Source: Takashimella koratensis (taxonomy: Eukaryota; Basidiomycota; Tremellomycetes; Trichosporonales; Tetragoniomycetaceae). From it: a stretch of 64,000 bases of DNA. The notes under the pieces were generated by a model, which was not told the origin of the DNA, searched no databases, and worked only from the letters and a program-made list of their open reading frames with translations. The stretch lies in assembly GCA_003116875.1 (NCBI GenBank), contig BCKT01000006.1:248001-312000 (forward strand), read 5' to 3'. Positions 11,356 to 22,317 of this stretch are shown piece by piece. Position numbers and translations under genes: made by a program. Position 1 is the first letter of the stretch; each line of letters begins with the position of its first letter.

Positions 11356-12633
11356 CTGCGTAGAGTAGAGAGGGTGACAGGGGGAGTAAGAAAAGGTCAC
11401 ACGCGCGGGTAGTGATGAATGGGGTATTTATGTAGGACTGGAACGAGACTAACCGCGGGTGAGTGGGTGCGGGGTGCGATGGAGGAAGCGGTGGCTACAC
11501 GACTTGTCCGGACGGGCAGAACCGAAGGGAAAAGTTTGGGAAAGGATGGAATTGGTGGGTTTGTTGTTGATTTTTTTTTTTCTGGGCTACTCGCCCTGAG
11601 TAACGCCCCTTTAAAACGAAAGCTGGAACACGAGTCGCTACGTACGATACCTCGGTCGCTCGGTGTTCAACGGCCGCACGAGGGGATCGGTCAAAGTTGA
11701 AACGCGGAATGATGAATGTGGATGACTCAACCAACCGCTGATTCAGCAACGTAGTAAAAAGCAAGACAGGGCCAAGAGTGAGTCGCGCGACAATGGGGAG
11801 AGCGAGATGGGTACCGGAATTGTTTTTAGAACGAGAATGCGAGTGGGAAGCGCGTTGGGATCTGAGCACGGCTTGGGTCTAAATTTCTATGCGAGAGGGA
11901 GGGGGAGGGGGGGCAGAGCGGGGTGGACGGGCGGAAGACGTATGCATCGGGGTTACGGATGTATCGGCGCAGTGGGGTTGCTAAGCATCATCAACGAGGT
12001 GAGCACAATGGCAGGCGGGGAGGGGAGGCCGAAAGGGCAGGGGGCATGGGGCACGAGGCGAGGGGGAAGAGGGGGGAACGCCACGGGGGCCAGTGACGAG
12101 CTCCCAGTGCCGTCATGTGTCGGCGAGTCGGTCTCCACCGTGACGGGTGATGATTTTGACTGTCGTTGGTGCGTTTGTACGCTCGTCTTTGTGTAGTGAA
12201 ATGGTACGATTCGTCGCCCATGCCGTGGCCGCCGAAAATGGGATGATGCTCACGGGCCGATGACTACGAGGTATGACACAACCGGCGTCCGGGAAAAAAG
12301 GGAAATAAAAATAGGAGCCAAAGGATGGGGATGGTCCACCCACGTTCCTGATTCCTGAACGCCCTTCCTTTGCCCGTCTCTCTTCCCTGAATTGGATAGC
12401 ATCGGGAGGGGCTCACTCAGCCTATTTCTTTACACATGCTGAATAAGGACCGCAACTGTCCTTGGCAAAGCAGCAAGAAACGGAGTGCATTCTCCGACAT
12501 CTCGGCGCCGAAGCTGAGTCGGGATCTGACCCAGCCCGAAGGGCCTGACACATGCCTCTTCGCTTCGCCCGACACATGAGTGCATGCATCTCGGACAAGC
12601 AGCGGAGATCCGAAACTACGTGTAGAGTATCGC
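11356..12633. other. Intergenic: MFS promoter and GTR2 3' region
   Basis: 1.28 kb with no supported gene. It holds the TATA-like element near 11424-11432, an 11-base T run (11571-11581) and G-rich stretches around 11900-12080. ORFs crossing it lack ATG starts or family resemblance. Confidence 0.4.
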
Positions 12634-14234
12634 TCAGGCCACTTCCATCAGGATCTGCCGCACACCTTGGCGTAGGAAAGTCAGGTTGTATTCGATCATC
12701 CCTCGTCTCGACTGCCACGTCTCTGTCCGCAACAACGCGACGAGGACAAGGTGTCTGAGTACCACAAGAGCGTGCCGTCAGCAACAAAGCCTTCTTTCCA
12801 TAGACGAAGAGCTTTGAAATCTTACGGTGTACACTGCCATAGCGCGATTGTCGTGTTTGGTAACAACCGAGTCGCCTGAGTCGTCCATGTCGCCTCGGGG
12901 TCCTCCTCGTCCCACCAACCTGCTTCCTGTTCGTCTCCATCATCACCATTCTCGTACTCCTCTGCCTCCTCCGCTTGCCCATTCGCCTCGGACTCGTCCT
13001 CGTGCGTGACGCCGTTCGTCTCAGGTCTCTTTAACGTTCTAAAACCAAGCTCAGCATACATCCCGACCGCTCTCCATCGCCAGCACTCACTTGTATAACT
13101 CCCGGAACTGGACGAAACGCAGCAGGTACTCGCTGACTTGCTCCATCGTGGCATCGTTCCTATGCCGGTTGTCTGTCGCCAAGACGACCCTGGTTCCAAT
13201 ATCGAACAAGTACGAATTGTCCATTCCCGAAGACTGAAGGGTAAACGATCAGCTACCCTTCCCGATTTTGAATAGCTGCAGTCAACACTCACCTCTGTGA
13301 AGTTGAGCAAGAGCGACTCGACAGCTGGCAATGTCTGCATGATCCCTTGGATGACTTTACTCCAAGCGTCTCGTAGAGACACGTCGTGCACGCTCGTCAT
13401 GTCAAACTTGATTTCGGAGACAAGGTGGTTGAACACGCTGTTGCACACGCCCGGGTCGGACATGTCGAGATGGGTCGCATACTGCTGTAGAGTCGAGTAT
13501 GGGAAATCCTCCAGCTCCTCCGTCATCGATCGTTGAATCTCGGTGTAGTTTTCTGCCAGACGACGTCGGGTCAGTATAAAATTGAGATAGGGCGTGGAAA
13601 CACCTGGGAAAGCGCTCACCTCCTCGGTAGTCCTCGGATAAGGCTTCGGCTTTGTGTATGAAAACTGAGAATCGCAGAGATGGGTTTGCAAGGTATGCTC
13701 GGAGTAGAGTACTGACTGCCTGTCGAATGATATCGTGGTACGAATCGTCTTGCTGAAAGTGTAACAAGTTGAGCTCTGTGCCAGACCTGTGAATTTTCTT
13801 TTTACTTACCTGCATGTCCATGACGTATATCAATGTTGAGAAGGACGTCAAGGGGACGTCTAGCTGGTCGAGATCAAAGTATGCTGGTGTGTCCCATATT
13901 TGCAAGGGCAAGATGGTGCTGTGGTCCTCATCAGTTACCGCTCCGCAATCCATCTCCAACCCGCCGACCTACTCGTAGTTGATCTTCTCAATTTTCTGGG
14001 TCACACCAAGGTACTGGGCCTCCTTGACGGAGACATGCTGGAACACTGTCTTGATACAGGACGACTTGCCCGCTCTAATGATATAGTTAGTGCGAGGTCA
14101 TGGAGGGACTGAGCGGCGAGTGCTTACTTTCTCCATCCAGTGACCAAGATACGGAGGCGGTGAGAGTCGTCTGCGGCGGACTTGGAAGTCGACGGCGCAC
14201 CTTGTTGATGCCTCGAGGGCTCGCCGGAAGCCAT
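12634..14234 (-). CDS. GTR2: Rag GTPase of the RagC/D type, EGO/Ragulator partner in TORC1 signalling
   Basis: Forms a heterodimer with Gtr1/RagA on the vacuole and relays amino-acid sufficiency to TORC1. Eight exons (14128-14234, 13973-14074, 13810-13918, 13620-13752, 13293-13552, 13091-13233, 12826-13038, 12634-12754) keep phase and give 395 aa. The P-loop is GWRKAGKSS (about residues 34-42). The switch II region has LQIWDTPAYFDL, then LIYVMDMQ, and the base-binding motif is FIHKAEALS, as in RagC. The roadblock-type C-terminal domain follows (SSGMDNSYLFDIGTRVVLAT) and ends HLVLVALLRTETWQSRRGMI. Unusual is an acidic, Trp-containing insert of about 40 residues in that domain (12900-13020, with EEAEEYENGDDGDEQE). 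The last exon is easy to miss because exon 7 reads in frame to a TAA inside the following intron. It shares a 390-base divergent promoter with MRC1. Confidence 0.93.
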
Positions 14235-14624
14235 GGCTAAGGGGTCGGGTGGGTAAGGGAGTGTCTAGGTGACAGACGACAGGAAAGCCAAGAACCAAAA
14301 GTGACGTTTACAAATGACCACTTGGTGAAACTGAAACTCTCCTCTCTCCTCAGTGGGATTTCAGGTTGAGTCAACATGGATGTCACGTGTGTGAAATGCA
14401 GCAGTTTACGTAATGTGTTCCACTCGACGCGTCTTCCTTGCGAGATTGATTTTCCTTTGGTTGCTTTTGATTTTCCCGCTTGTTTTCTCATTTCCATTTC
14501 TCATCTACCATTCAACCTCGACACAGTCCTCATCTACCTTCTCAACCCCATCCACACCCGTATCAACAGCCTAGCACACGCCTCGTCCGTTCCACTCTCC
14601 CCTCTCTTACTCCGCTCCGTCAAC
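14235..14624. promoter_or_regulatory. Divergent promoter of GTR2 and MRC1
   Basis: 390 bases between opposed start codons. An ACGCGT (MluI-box-like, MBF/SBF-type) lies near 14426-14431 (CGACGCGTC), the sort of element that drives S-phase genes such as MRC1 in yeasts; the regulatory role is inferred. The MRC1 leader is pyrimidine-rich. Confidence 0.45.
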
Positions 14625-17600
14625 ATGGACGCCATGGACACCACCCCGCGTCATGTCCCGCGTCGGACGTACGGACGCGCCGCTCCCCGACAAGTATCTC
14701 CTGACCTCGATGATGACTCGACGCGTATGACAACTGCCGCCCTCTTCCTCCCCGCATCCACATCGACCACCGCCCCGCACACATCGGCTATGATCGGTGA
14801 CTCGCCATCCAAAACACTCCTCAAGCGTTTCGGCGATGCCAGCGTGTCATGGCGAGAGTCGTTGTCCGGGATCGACGTGATCAGCACCAAGGACGACGTG
14901 GCAGCTCCAAGCGAAAAGACAAAACGGGATACCACGTACCTCATGGCACGGACAGATGACGACGCTCCTGAATCGGATGATATGGACGAGGAGGAAATCC
15001 GTCAAGCGATGGAGCGGATGCGAAAACAGCAGAGAGGCGAGTTGCCGCCTTCGAGTGATCGAGAGTTCGAGAAGAACGACCGGGTCGAAGCAGTCAAGGT
15101 CAACGCTGGTCGATCTCTCAACGCTTTTAGTTCGTCAACGCTTTCCGCTGTCCCAACGTCCCCACTTCGGTCGTCGCCTCCTCTCCAGAAGGAACCCGTC
15201 CACGAGGAAGAGACCATCCCCGTCCGGAAATCGGGAACTCGACCCAGCGGCCGCGCGAAACGTATCATCACTTCCGATGACGAAGACGACAATGACGACG
15301 CGGCTGTCGATCCAGAAGAGAATGACGAGAGTGATGGCGCCTCCTCTGAGACTTCCAAGGCTGGATCTAGGCTGTTCAGTCGGTCTCCAACTGCTACGTC
15401 CAACTCGGACCCGCGGGTGAAAGACTACTTCAGCAAGCTTGCGGACGAGGACGACGATGCGGAGACGGAGCCGGAGGGGGAAAAGAACATGGCTCGGTCC
15501 ATGGAGAGCATCGCGGACCCTGTGACCTTGTTTGACGAAGATGACGAATCGGGAGAGCAGAGGCAGAAGTTGTCCGCCAAGCCCAAGGTAAGTGGTCGAG
15601 GTTGGCGGTAGACTTCTACGCTAACGCTCGTTGTTAGGGGTTGAACAAGAAAGACCAAGTCGAACTTCAAAAGGACATTGCCCGAGCCTTGCGAGGTGAG
15701 TCAGATTGCTTTTACCTGTTTTCGGGCCGGTATCTGACATCTACTTCTCCAGAAAAACCTATTGCGGTTGTCAAGCCGGAGCACACTCGACGAAACATGA
15801 CCGACTGGCTCAAGATTGCTCAAGGCCTCATGGATGCAGACGGCAGGTAAGTTTTCAGCATTCCTATGATACAGACTCTTCGTACTGACTCATTCTAAAG
15901 GACACCTGAGAACCCAGGCTTATCCCGCGACGACAAGTCACCAGCGACCAGCCCAACTACGCTTACTCCCGCCGACGAGATTGCCCAGTTCACTCCGAGC
16001 TCCGCAGCCAACGCACGTGCCAAGCTCAAGTCCAGCATTCACGCCAACTCTGTCCCCGGCAACGGCCAAGCGTCGTCGTCGCCTACACCGCCTTCCCGAG
16101 TCGTCAACTCGCGAACTGATGTCGTCGTCCCGCCGACGTCTGAGGAAGACTTTGAGGACGAGCAGTATATGAGCATCCAGGAGATGATCGCAGCCGCCAA
16201 CGAGAAAGACCGTAAAGCGTTGCAATTGGCGGAGCAGAGAAGGCTATTGGAAGCTCGCAAGGCCGCAGCTTTGCAGAGCAGATCCAAGCTCCCCCTCGTC
16301 AAAGCCAGCGCCGAACAATTCGCCAACAAAATCCAAGACGATGACGAAGACTTCATCATCGTCCCCGACGAAGCGAGGGTGAAGGCTCCGATCGCTCAAG
16401 CGCCGATCAAGGGCCCTATCAACGCCGCTACGATGTTGAGAAACCACACCGCCGCGCCCGCGATCACCAAAAACCGACAAGCGTACGCCCAACGAGCAGG
16501 CAAAGTGATGCCCAAGGCCGGAACCTCGACCGAGACCTATGTCGACTTTGCGGCAAAGACGTTTGCGCACCACGGAACCAAAGACAAGAACGGCGGCGCT
16601 CGTCCGTCGGGACAAAAGAAGGGTCGAGAGGTCGCGATGAATCAAGCTCAGTTGGACGCGTTCATCTTCAACCAACATCTCAAGCAAGTCAAGGACGTCG
16701 CAGCGAAGAAGGAGATGCAGTATGGTAAAGGAAGAACGCTGCCTTGCAAGCAGGCTCTTGAGTTGACAATTACGTCGTCGGGTAATGAAGGGGAGGCGAA
16801 TGTTGATGAGGATGAAGACGATGGCGAGTTTGCCTTGGAGGATGACGAGGAATCGGCGATAGCGTACAGTGGTGCAAGTGAAGATGAGGGGGATGCTCAA
16901 GACGACGAGGAAGACGACGAGGAAGCTGCCGTGGAGGCAGAGGACGACGAAGAGAAGGAAAACGTCCCACCAGTTGTCTCATCGACCTCGGCCGACGATG
17001 ATGAGGAAGAGACCGTCGCCTTCATCAAACGACGGGCCCGTCCTTCCGCTCGGGTCGCCTTCGACTCTGACGACGAAGAGGCCCCACCTGCGAAAGCCAA
17101 ATCTTCATCACAACCTTTCGCAGGACTCAACTCTGAGTCCGTCACTACCAAAGCGGTCAAGTCGACGCCTCTCGATTTGTCCGGTTTCGATGACGGTAGC
17201 CAGGGCTTCTCACAGCTCTTCGGCGAAACCCAAGCGGGCTTTGGAGACGATGTAAGTCATCCGTGGTTTCTGGTTGGGCTTAGTATGGGTAACTGATATA
17301 TCCAGAACGGCGGGTTTGATGCAATGCGCGCCGACGAGCCCAACGGGCTCATACCGGGTTTTGCGCTCTTGCCAGAGGTCAATATTTCCAAAACCCAGGT
17401 GGAGAGGGACAACGCGCTCATCGCGGGCGAAGTAGAGATGGCTCGCGCAGAGCTCATGGAGACAGACGCTGCTCCCAAGAAGCAGTACCTCAACTCTCAA
17501 GGGTAAGTTTGCTCAACTAAATCCGTGACTTGGTGACTCACACAGCTTTAGATTCTTCACTCAGACGCGACCGAACGATATGGATGCGACACAGATGACG

Positions 17601-19113
17601 GATGACGAGGAGATCAGCGCTAGTTCACGCCGTGGGTTCAGCACCATTATTGGTCTCCCTCTTGTCAAGGAGTCGACAGCGACCGACGTCGATCCTACAA
17701 TGTCTCCAGAAATGACCGCCGCCCAGACCTTGCGGAACGAGACTCTTCCGAGCCCGACTCAGGACTCCCAAGTCTATTCTCGTCTGAAACGCCGCACTTC
17801 GCCGGCACTCCAGTTCTCACCTACCCAAGCGGGCAGCTCCGGAGCTGCCGAAGCAGCGCCAAACGCGTTTGACCTGCTGCGCTTGGGACAGCGGCGGGCG
17901 GAGAGGAAGCAGAAACGACCGTTCAACTCGGAACTCGTCGACGAGCAGGCTGAGGAGAGTGATGAGGATAACGCGTGGGGGATCACGGGTGGCGACGAGG
18001 ATGACGAAGGAGAGGACGAGGGTTACGTCCCGGATCTGTTGAACGACGAGGAGGTTTCTGAGGAGGAAAGGAAACGACTTGCCGAGCTCGCCGCTGAGAA
18101 ACACCGGTACGTTGACCGTGATTGACATTGCCAGTCCTCAAACCTCTCACAATGTTACCGAAAAGAAGAGCTGACTGGACCTTCTCACAGCGAGATTCAA
18201 GCTGCGGACGACGCTAAGCGAGAGGCCGAGGCGAAGAAATTGACAGAGGGCGCTTACCGGAATCGACGAAAGGGGAACGCGTTCCTCTCTGACGACGAGG
18301 ACGAGGATGAGGAAGGTCGACGACGTCGGTTGAGCAAGAAGCAGAGACGGGCGCGTAAGCTCGACCGGGAGGATGGGTTGAACAAGCTTGGTACGTCAAG
18401 ATCTTATCTAGGCTCTCAGCACGGTGTACTTCCATGGACATGAACTGACAAAAGTGCCTTTGTCTATGCAGAGGGAGAGGAAAACGCGTTCCGAAGGACT
18501 TATGACGAGGACCTCGAGTCTGATAACGAGTTTGAGGAGACTCCCCTCTCACCTGGCTTCGCACGCTCGCCTTCGCCTGACTACATGACCGGACGAGAGC
18601 GACACGAGATGCTCCGCGAGCGCGCCAGGATGAACAACGAGGTTAGTTCTGCGCCAGTCATTATATTCATCCGTGGCTGACCCGTTAAACCTATAGATGG
18701 ACATCGACATGCAAGAGCGCGTCCTTGAGCAACACATTGGGCAAGATTCCCGCGTGGTCGAACAATTCTCCATCTCCCGAACCGTTCGCACGACCACCTC
18801 TTTCACCCAATCCAATATCGAAAATGTCTACGCCCATAGGCAAGGCTCAACGACGTCGGTGAGATCCACGGAGAGCTTTGCAAAGTTCATCACGGACGAG
18901 TCGCAGAACCCGCGTCGAAGCGGGGCAGTAGGAGGGGGTGTGTCGGTCGTTGGGCACGGGACGTCGAGTAGGTCGGCGTCAGCGAGTGGGTTGGGAGGGA
19001 AGAGCGCGATGACGATGGCGGTGGGCGCCAAGGTGGGTGGGAAAACAGGGGCCGGGAAGCCTGTGGAGAGGCAGGCATCGATCTTGATGACCAAGAAGAG
19101 CGGGTTCATGTGA
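14625..19113 (+). CDS. MRC1: Mediator of replication checkpoint, Claspin/Mrc1 family
   Basis: Adaptor at the replication fork that links stalled forks to the checkpoint kinase (Cds1/Rad53) and helps fork speed. Nine exons (14625-15587, 15638-15695, 15753-15846, 15901-17251, 17306-17502, 17552-18106, 18191-18390, 18472-18641, 18697-19113) keep phase and give 1334 aa. The N-terminus has the family motif RRTYGRA. The interior has LNKKDQVELQKDIARALR, a helical basic block (MIAAANEKDRKALQLAEQRR), long acidic Asp/Glu stretches and scattered SQ/TQ sites suited to ATR/Mec1 phosphorylation. The conserved late part has ELAAEKHR, a basic KKQRRARKLDRED block and EENAFRRTYDEDLESDNEFE. The C-terminus is Ser/Gly-rich and ends ILMTKKSGFM. 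Low-complexity acidic tracts generate several antisense shadow ORFs. Confidence 0.88.
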
Positions 19114-19583
19114 TTGCTATTTCCTCTCGTGTCTAATTTCATTGAGCTCGTACAGATTGTGTGATACTTGGGTTACTTTATAGTTGTACATTCTTCTCCT
19201 GTGTGTTTGTCGTGTCTTTACGAGGGTCTTGATACGTTAATGTGTGTCGATACCATACAGTACCCATGCATGTCGCCAAAAACATTCCGAGGGCACATGA
19301 AAGTGCAAATCAGTCTGCATATGGAGCTAAGGTAAACGGAGTGGGGGTAAGTACTGTGGGTCTAGCCTAAAGTATGTTTGGTCAACTCTGCATCCAAACA
19401 CCGAAGAAAAGTACGGATCACGAGAGTTACGAGACAGTTCGACCCCTTTCCTTACTCTCCAGCTCTCTTCTGATTCTCTCAACAAGACTCAAACTTTCAA
19501 ATTGCAATCGAGAAATCATGGGAACGCGCAAACGGCTCGTCGGTGAAAAATCGATCCTTCGTTTGGCAAACGTCGGCGTGCTA
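19114..19583. other. Convergent region between MRC1 and the tandem array
   Basis: 470 bases. Its distal part (19369-19538) is one copy of a duplicated 3' flank described separately. No gene is seen. Confidence 0.4.
19369..19538. repeat. 3'-flank duplication, copy 1 (next to array gene 1)
   Basis: Matches 21323-21475 in the same orientation: both contain AGTACGGATCACGA, CAACAAGACTCAAACTT and an AGAAATCA ending. The two copies lie just downstream of array copies 1 and 2, so the duplication unit included 3' flanking DNA. Confidence 0.75.
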
Positions 19584-20705
19584 TCAATCAGGCGAGGGCG
19601 ACCGAGCAGTCGAAAATGGTTCCTGATCATTCTCACTCGTTGACGAGCGCGAATCTGATCCTCCACCGTCCGATTCATCGCTGTTTGGATCGTATATTGA
19701 GTCGTCCGATTCTGCTTCTTGCCTCTCGAGGTCATCCATGAGGAGTTCGAAAGTCACAATCGGTGGTAGGCGTGCGGGGCTAGCGGGGCTGTCCTCGGAT
19801 CCCGACGGCTCGGGATTGGCGCTCGCCGGCTTTGAGTGAGGCTGCCAAAACGTTTTCCCTATATGAAGGTTTTTGAGATTGGGGTCGGTAAACTCGAAGT
19901 TGGAGTAGTAAATGGGAAGGAAAGGAAAGGTGCAATTGTCTTCCGGTGTGTCACCCACGGTGAGGCAACCTGTCTTGAGAAAGGATTTCTCGGTCGGAGG
20001 CAGGTGACCCTCGATTTTCGCGTTCTCGCAAAGTGAAGAGATGCGCAAGTCCGGGTCCTGGTGAGAAGAGGTGCCAGACATGGAGTAGAAGAGTCGGACC
20101 GAAGGCGTGTCTGTTGTGCCCGCCCAGCTACAGCAGAGCCCCTTGAGCCGAAGGGAGGAGTCGTCAGTCGGCTCCGCCGGCTGGAGTTCCCCGCTTGTCT
20201 CCCGAACTGCCACTCCCAGGCACGCCCGTCTGCAGTTGTCAGCTCTCCAGGAGCAAAGTTGAGGATCCGTCCACTTTTCCTTCTCCGACAGCTCCAACAC
20301 ATTTCCAATGGCCCGAGACTCGGTAGAGATGTTGTTCATGCTGACTTTTGGATCGTCAGGTATGAACTGTAACTGTGTGGGGTCGAATATGGTGGGATCG
20401 ACCGCGTTGATGTCTCCGATCCACGTGAACGAAGAGAGTTTCCTATCGGTATGTTTGGGGCGGTCCACAGTGTAATTCCACGAGCCATCCACTTCTTCGA
20501 CCTGGAACCTCGTCTCAAGCTCGGACTGAGAAAGCACCGACAACGCTTCGAAGAGCGAGAGATGGTCTGGGGAAGGGGCTTGGGTAGCCGTCGAGGCAAC
20601 GTTTGGCGCTGTTGGGGTATCGTCCAGGAGGGTCGGGCAAAGATCCGACACGTCGGACGTCGGCTTGTTGTCGACGACGGCAAGTGGCTGTGCATTGGCG
20701 TTCAT
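19584..20705 (-). CDS. Array gene 1: unknown protein family, intact, 373 aa
   Basis: Single-exon gene with its ATG at 20703-20705. I do not recognise the family. By comparison with its neighbours it has a variable N-terminus, a first module (about residues 50-140: LFEALSVLSQSELETRF, then VDGSWNYTVDR) and a second module (about 160-300) with LRLKGLCCSW and GKTFWQPHS at the positions of the L+G..W and FW+PP motifs of the other copies. The tail is acidic and Ser-rich (ESDDSIYDPNSDESDGGG). No signal peptide or membrane segment is seen. It is the most divergent intact copy. It has the conserved two-part upstream module at 20804-20907, about 100-120 bases before the ATG. The function is unknown. 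Confidence 0.8.
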   Translation of the reverse strand: MNANAQPLAVVDNKPTSDVSDLCPTLLDDTPTAPNVASTATQAPSPDHLSLFEALSVLSQSELETRFQVEEVDGSWNYTVDRPKHTDRKLSSFTWIGDINAVDPTIFDPTQLQFIPDDPKVSMNNISTESRAIGNVLELSEKEKWTDPQLCSWRADNCRRACLGVAVRETSGELQPAEPTDDSSLRLKGLCCSWAGTTDTPSVRLFYSMSGTSSHQDPDLRISSLCENAKIEGHLPPTEKSFLKTGCLTVGDTPEDNCTFPFLPIYYSNFEFTDPNLKNLHIGKTFWQPHSKPASANPEPSGSEDSPASPARLPPIVTFELLMDDLERQEAESDDSIYDPNSDESDGGGSDSRSSTSENDQEPFSTARSPSPD

Positions 20706-20803
20706 GGTAGTGGTGGAGTAGTGGGGTGGTGCGAAAACCTGCTGATTGGTATGGGAGTTGTAAAAAGTGAATGAGAGGTGGGGAAGAAAAAAAAAGGCAG
20801 AAA

Positions 20804-20907
20804 CCCCCTTAGTATATGTGACAGGCCAATCGACTGAGCAGTCTCTCCCCTCGCATTCATCTTTTGTACCGTGTGGAAGGCGCACCCAAGGGTCTTCAAA
20901 GGAGAGG
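20804..20907 (-). promoter_or_regulatory. Array promoter module of gene 1
   Basis: On the plus strand, box 1 reads CCCCCTTAGTATATGTGACA (20804-20823; on the gene strand it holds CACATATAC, TATA-like). Box 2 reads TCTTTTGTACC (20860-20870), and box 3 reads TTCAAAGGAGAGG (20895-20907). The same three boxes in the same order recur before other array copies. Confidence 0.75.
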
Positions 20908-21322
20908 TGCGGCATGCTGAGGGAACGGAGCATGAAGAGCAAGAGAGAATGTGCGAGAATGTGGCAGGGGTAGGTAAGCCACATACTGTAGAGTGTGGGA
21001 TAGCTAGACGTCCGAGTAGGTGAATCCAGGCGTTCAAGTTGAGAATGTGTGAGTTGGCATTCTAGCCGCACGGCCTTACCCGATTGATTCTTAATGTCAC
21101 TACAACACTTAGCTCTGGATGACAGCACAGACTGATCTTCAGAGATTCAGGCCGTCTCGGCATACTGTACGGTAAGTACTGTCAGACACTGTGGCACACA
21201 GTTGCGAGACTGAGTTTTTATTGCATTCGCTCACCACATGGAAGCACCCTAAGCCGCCCACCATGGGAAGATACGGACATTCTGCATACTGATCGTGACC
21301 TGACAGAAGGGATACGGCTACC

Positions 21323-21475
21323 CAAAGTAGGCTTGGTCATCTCTGTATCGGAACATGAAAGCAAGTACGGATCACGAAGACAATTCAACTCCTCTCCTCG
21401 CTCGCTTCATCTTCTGTCATCCTCCCAACAAGACTCAAACTTCCAAATCGAGAGCAAGAAATCACGAACTCGCGG
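21323..21475. repeat. 3'-flank duplication, copy 2 (next to array copy 2)
   Basis: Partner of 19369-19538; shares AAGTACGGATCACGA and CAACAAGACTCAAACTT with small gaps. Confidence 0.75.
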
Positions 21476-21600
21476 GGACTGATGATCGGTCGCTGGGCTT
21501 TGGTCGAAACGCATCGTGAACCTCGGTGTGACGTTCAACGAATGACCAAGAACTCGAGACTCAAACATCGGTCATTGGACAGTCTTCATCGTCTGTTTTC

Positions 21601-22044
21601 TCAGCGGACAATCTCATCGTCGGAATCGTCCGCGCCATGCTGGACATCTTCCTCCACAAAGAAGTCGACGATGCTTGTCGGCGCTTCAGGACCGTCTCCG
21701 CCCGAGACAGTTATACCGGAGAGCTTGGAGAGGGCATCTGCGGTGATGAACGGAGGTCGCCAGAAAGCAAACCCAACATAAGAGAGATCGCTGGCAGCGT
21801 TTGACAAGTAAAAGTCGGGTAAAAACCCCGTGACCACCATCATTTTGCATGTGGTGTTGTCGGCTTCCGGACTCTGCACAGTGACGCGACATTGGATGAA
21901 GGACAGCTTCCCATTCGAAAGCTCCGGGCCCTCGATGGCCGCCTTTTCGTACGGGGGGGACACGGTCCAGTGCCGGTCTGAAGCCTCGGAGTTGTGGCTG
22001 AGGACCCTTCTCGCTGGCGAACAATGTGGCACTACCGTACACAC
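21601..22044 (-). pseudogene. Array copy 2: 5'-truncated remnant
   Basis: Open frame of 147 codons that begins without an ATG (GTG at its 5' end). It encodes only the second module: RHWTVSPPYEKAAIEG, a C-x-x-x-V strand pair, CKMMVVTGFLPDF, GFAFWRPPFITADALSKLSG and an acidic end (GADDSDDEIVR). This part is closely similar to array gene 5 (CTLLVVTGFLSDV and WTFWRPPFMTARDLSKL). The first module is missing, yet an orphan upstream module lies at 22226-22277, about 180 bases away. The simplest reading is deletion of the 5' half of a once complete gene. A transcript from an unusual start cannot be excluded. Confidence 0.75.
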
Positions 22045-22225
22045 GAAGAGAGAAAACCGAGGCTAGTAGAATGGGAAAGGGAGTCGCTGGAAACCCGCAT
22101 GGGTAAAGTACATGTCACAGTCCGCTTCAACCAGTAGTAGTAGTTCTCTCATGAGAAAATGAGTGTCATAGCGTCGTACTATACTCTCGTTAGCCTACTG
22201 TAAAGGTCTCTTACCTTCCTTTTGG

Positions 22226-22277
22226 TCTTTTGTACCAGTGTACCGAGTGGAGCCCTCCTTCCACGCGGTTCAAAGGA
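22226..22277 (-). promoter_or_regulatory. Relic array promoter module for copy 2
   Basis: TCTTTTGTACC (22226-22236) and TTCAAAGGA (22269-22277) match boxes 2 and 3 of the other copies. Box 1 is not recognisable. Confidence 0.6.
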
Positions 22278-22317
22278 TTGTTATTTCAACATGAGACGGG
22301 GAAGGAAACTCATGACA

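Larger units (their letters stand above)
20706..21600. other. Intergenic, array copies 1-2
   Basis: 895 bases. It contains the upstream module of array gene 1 and the second copy of the duplicated 3' flank (21323-21475). ORFs here have no ATG start or homology. Confidence 0.4.
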
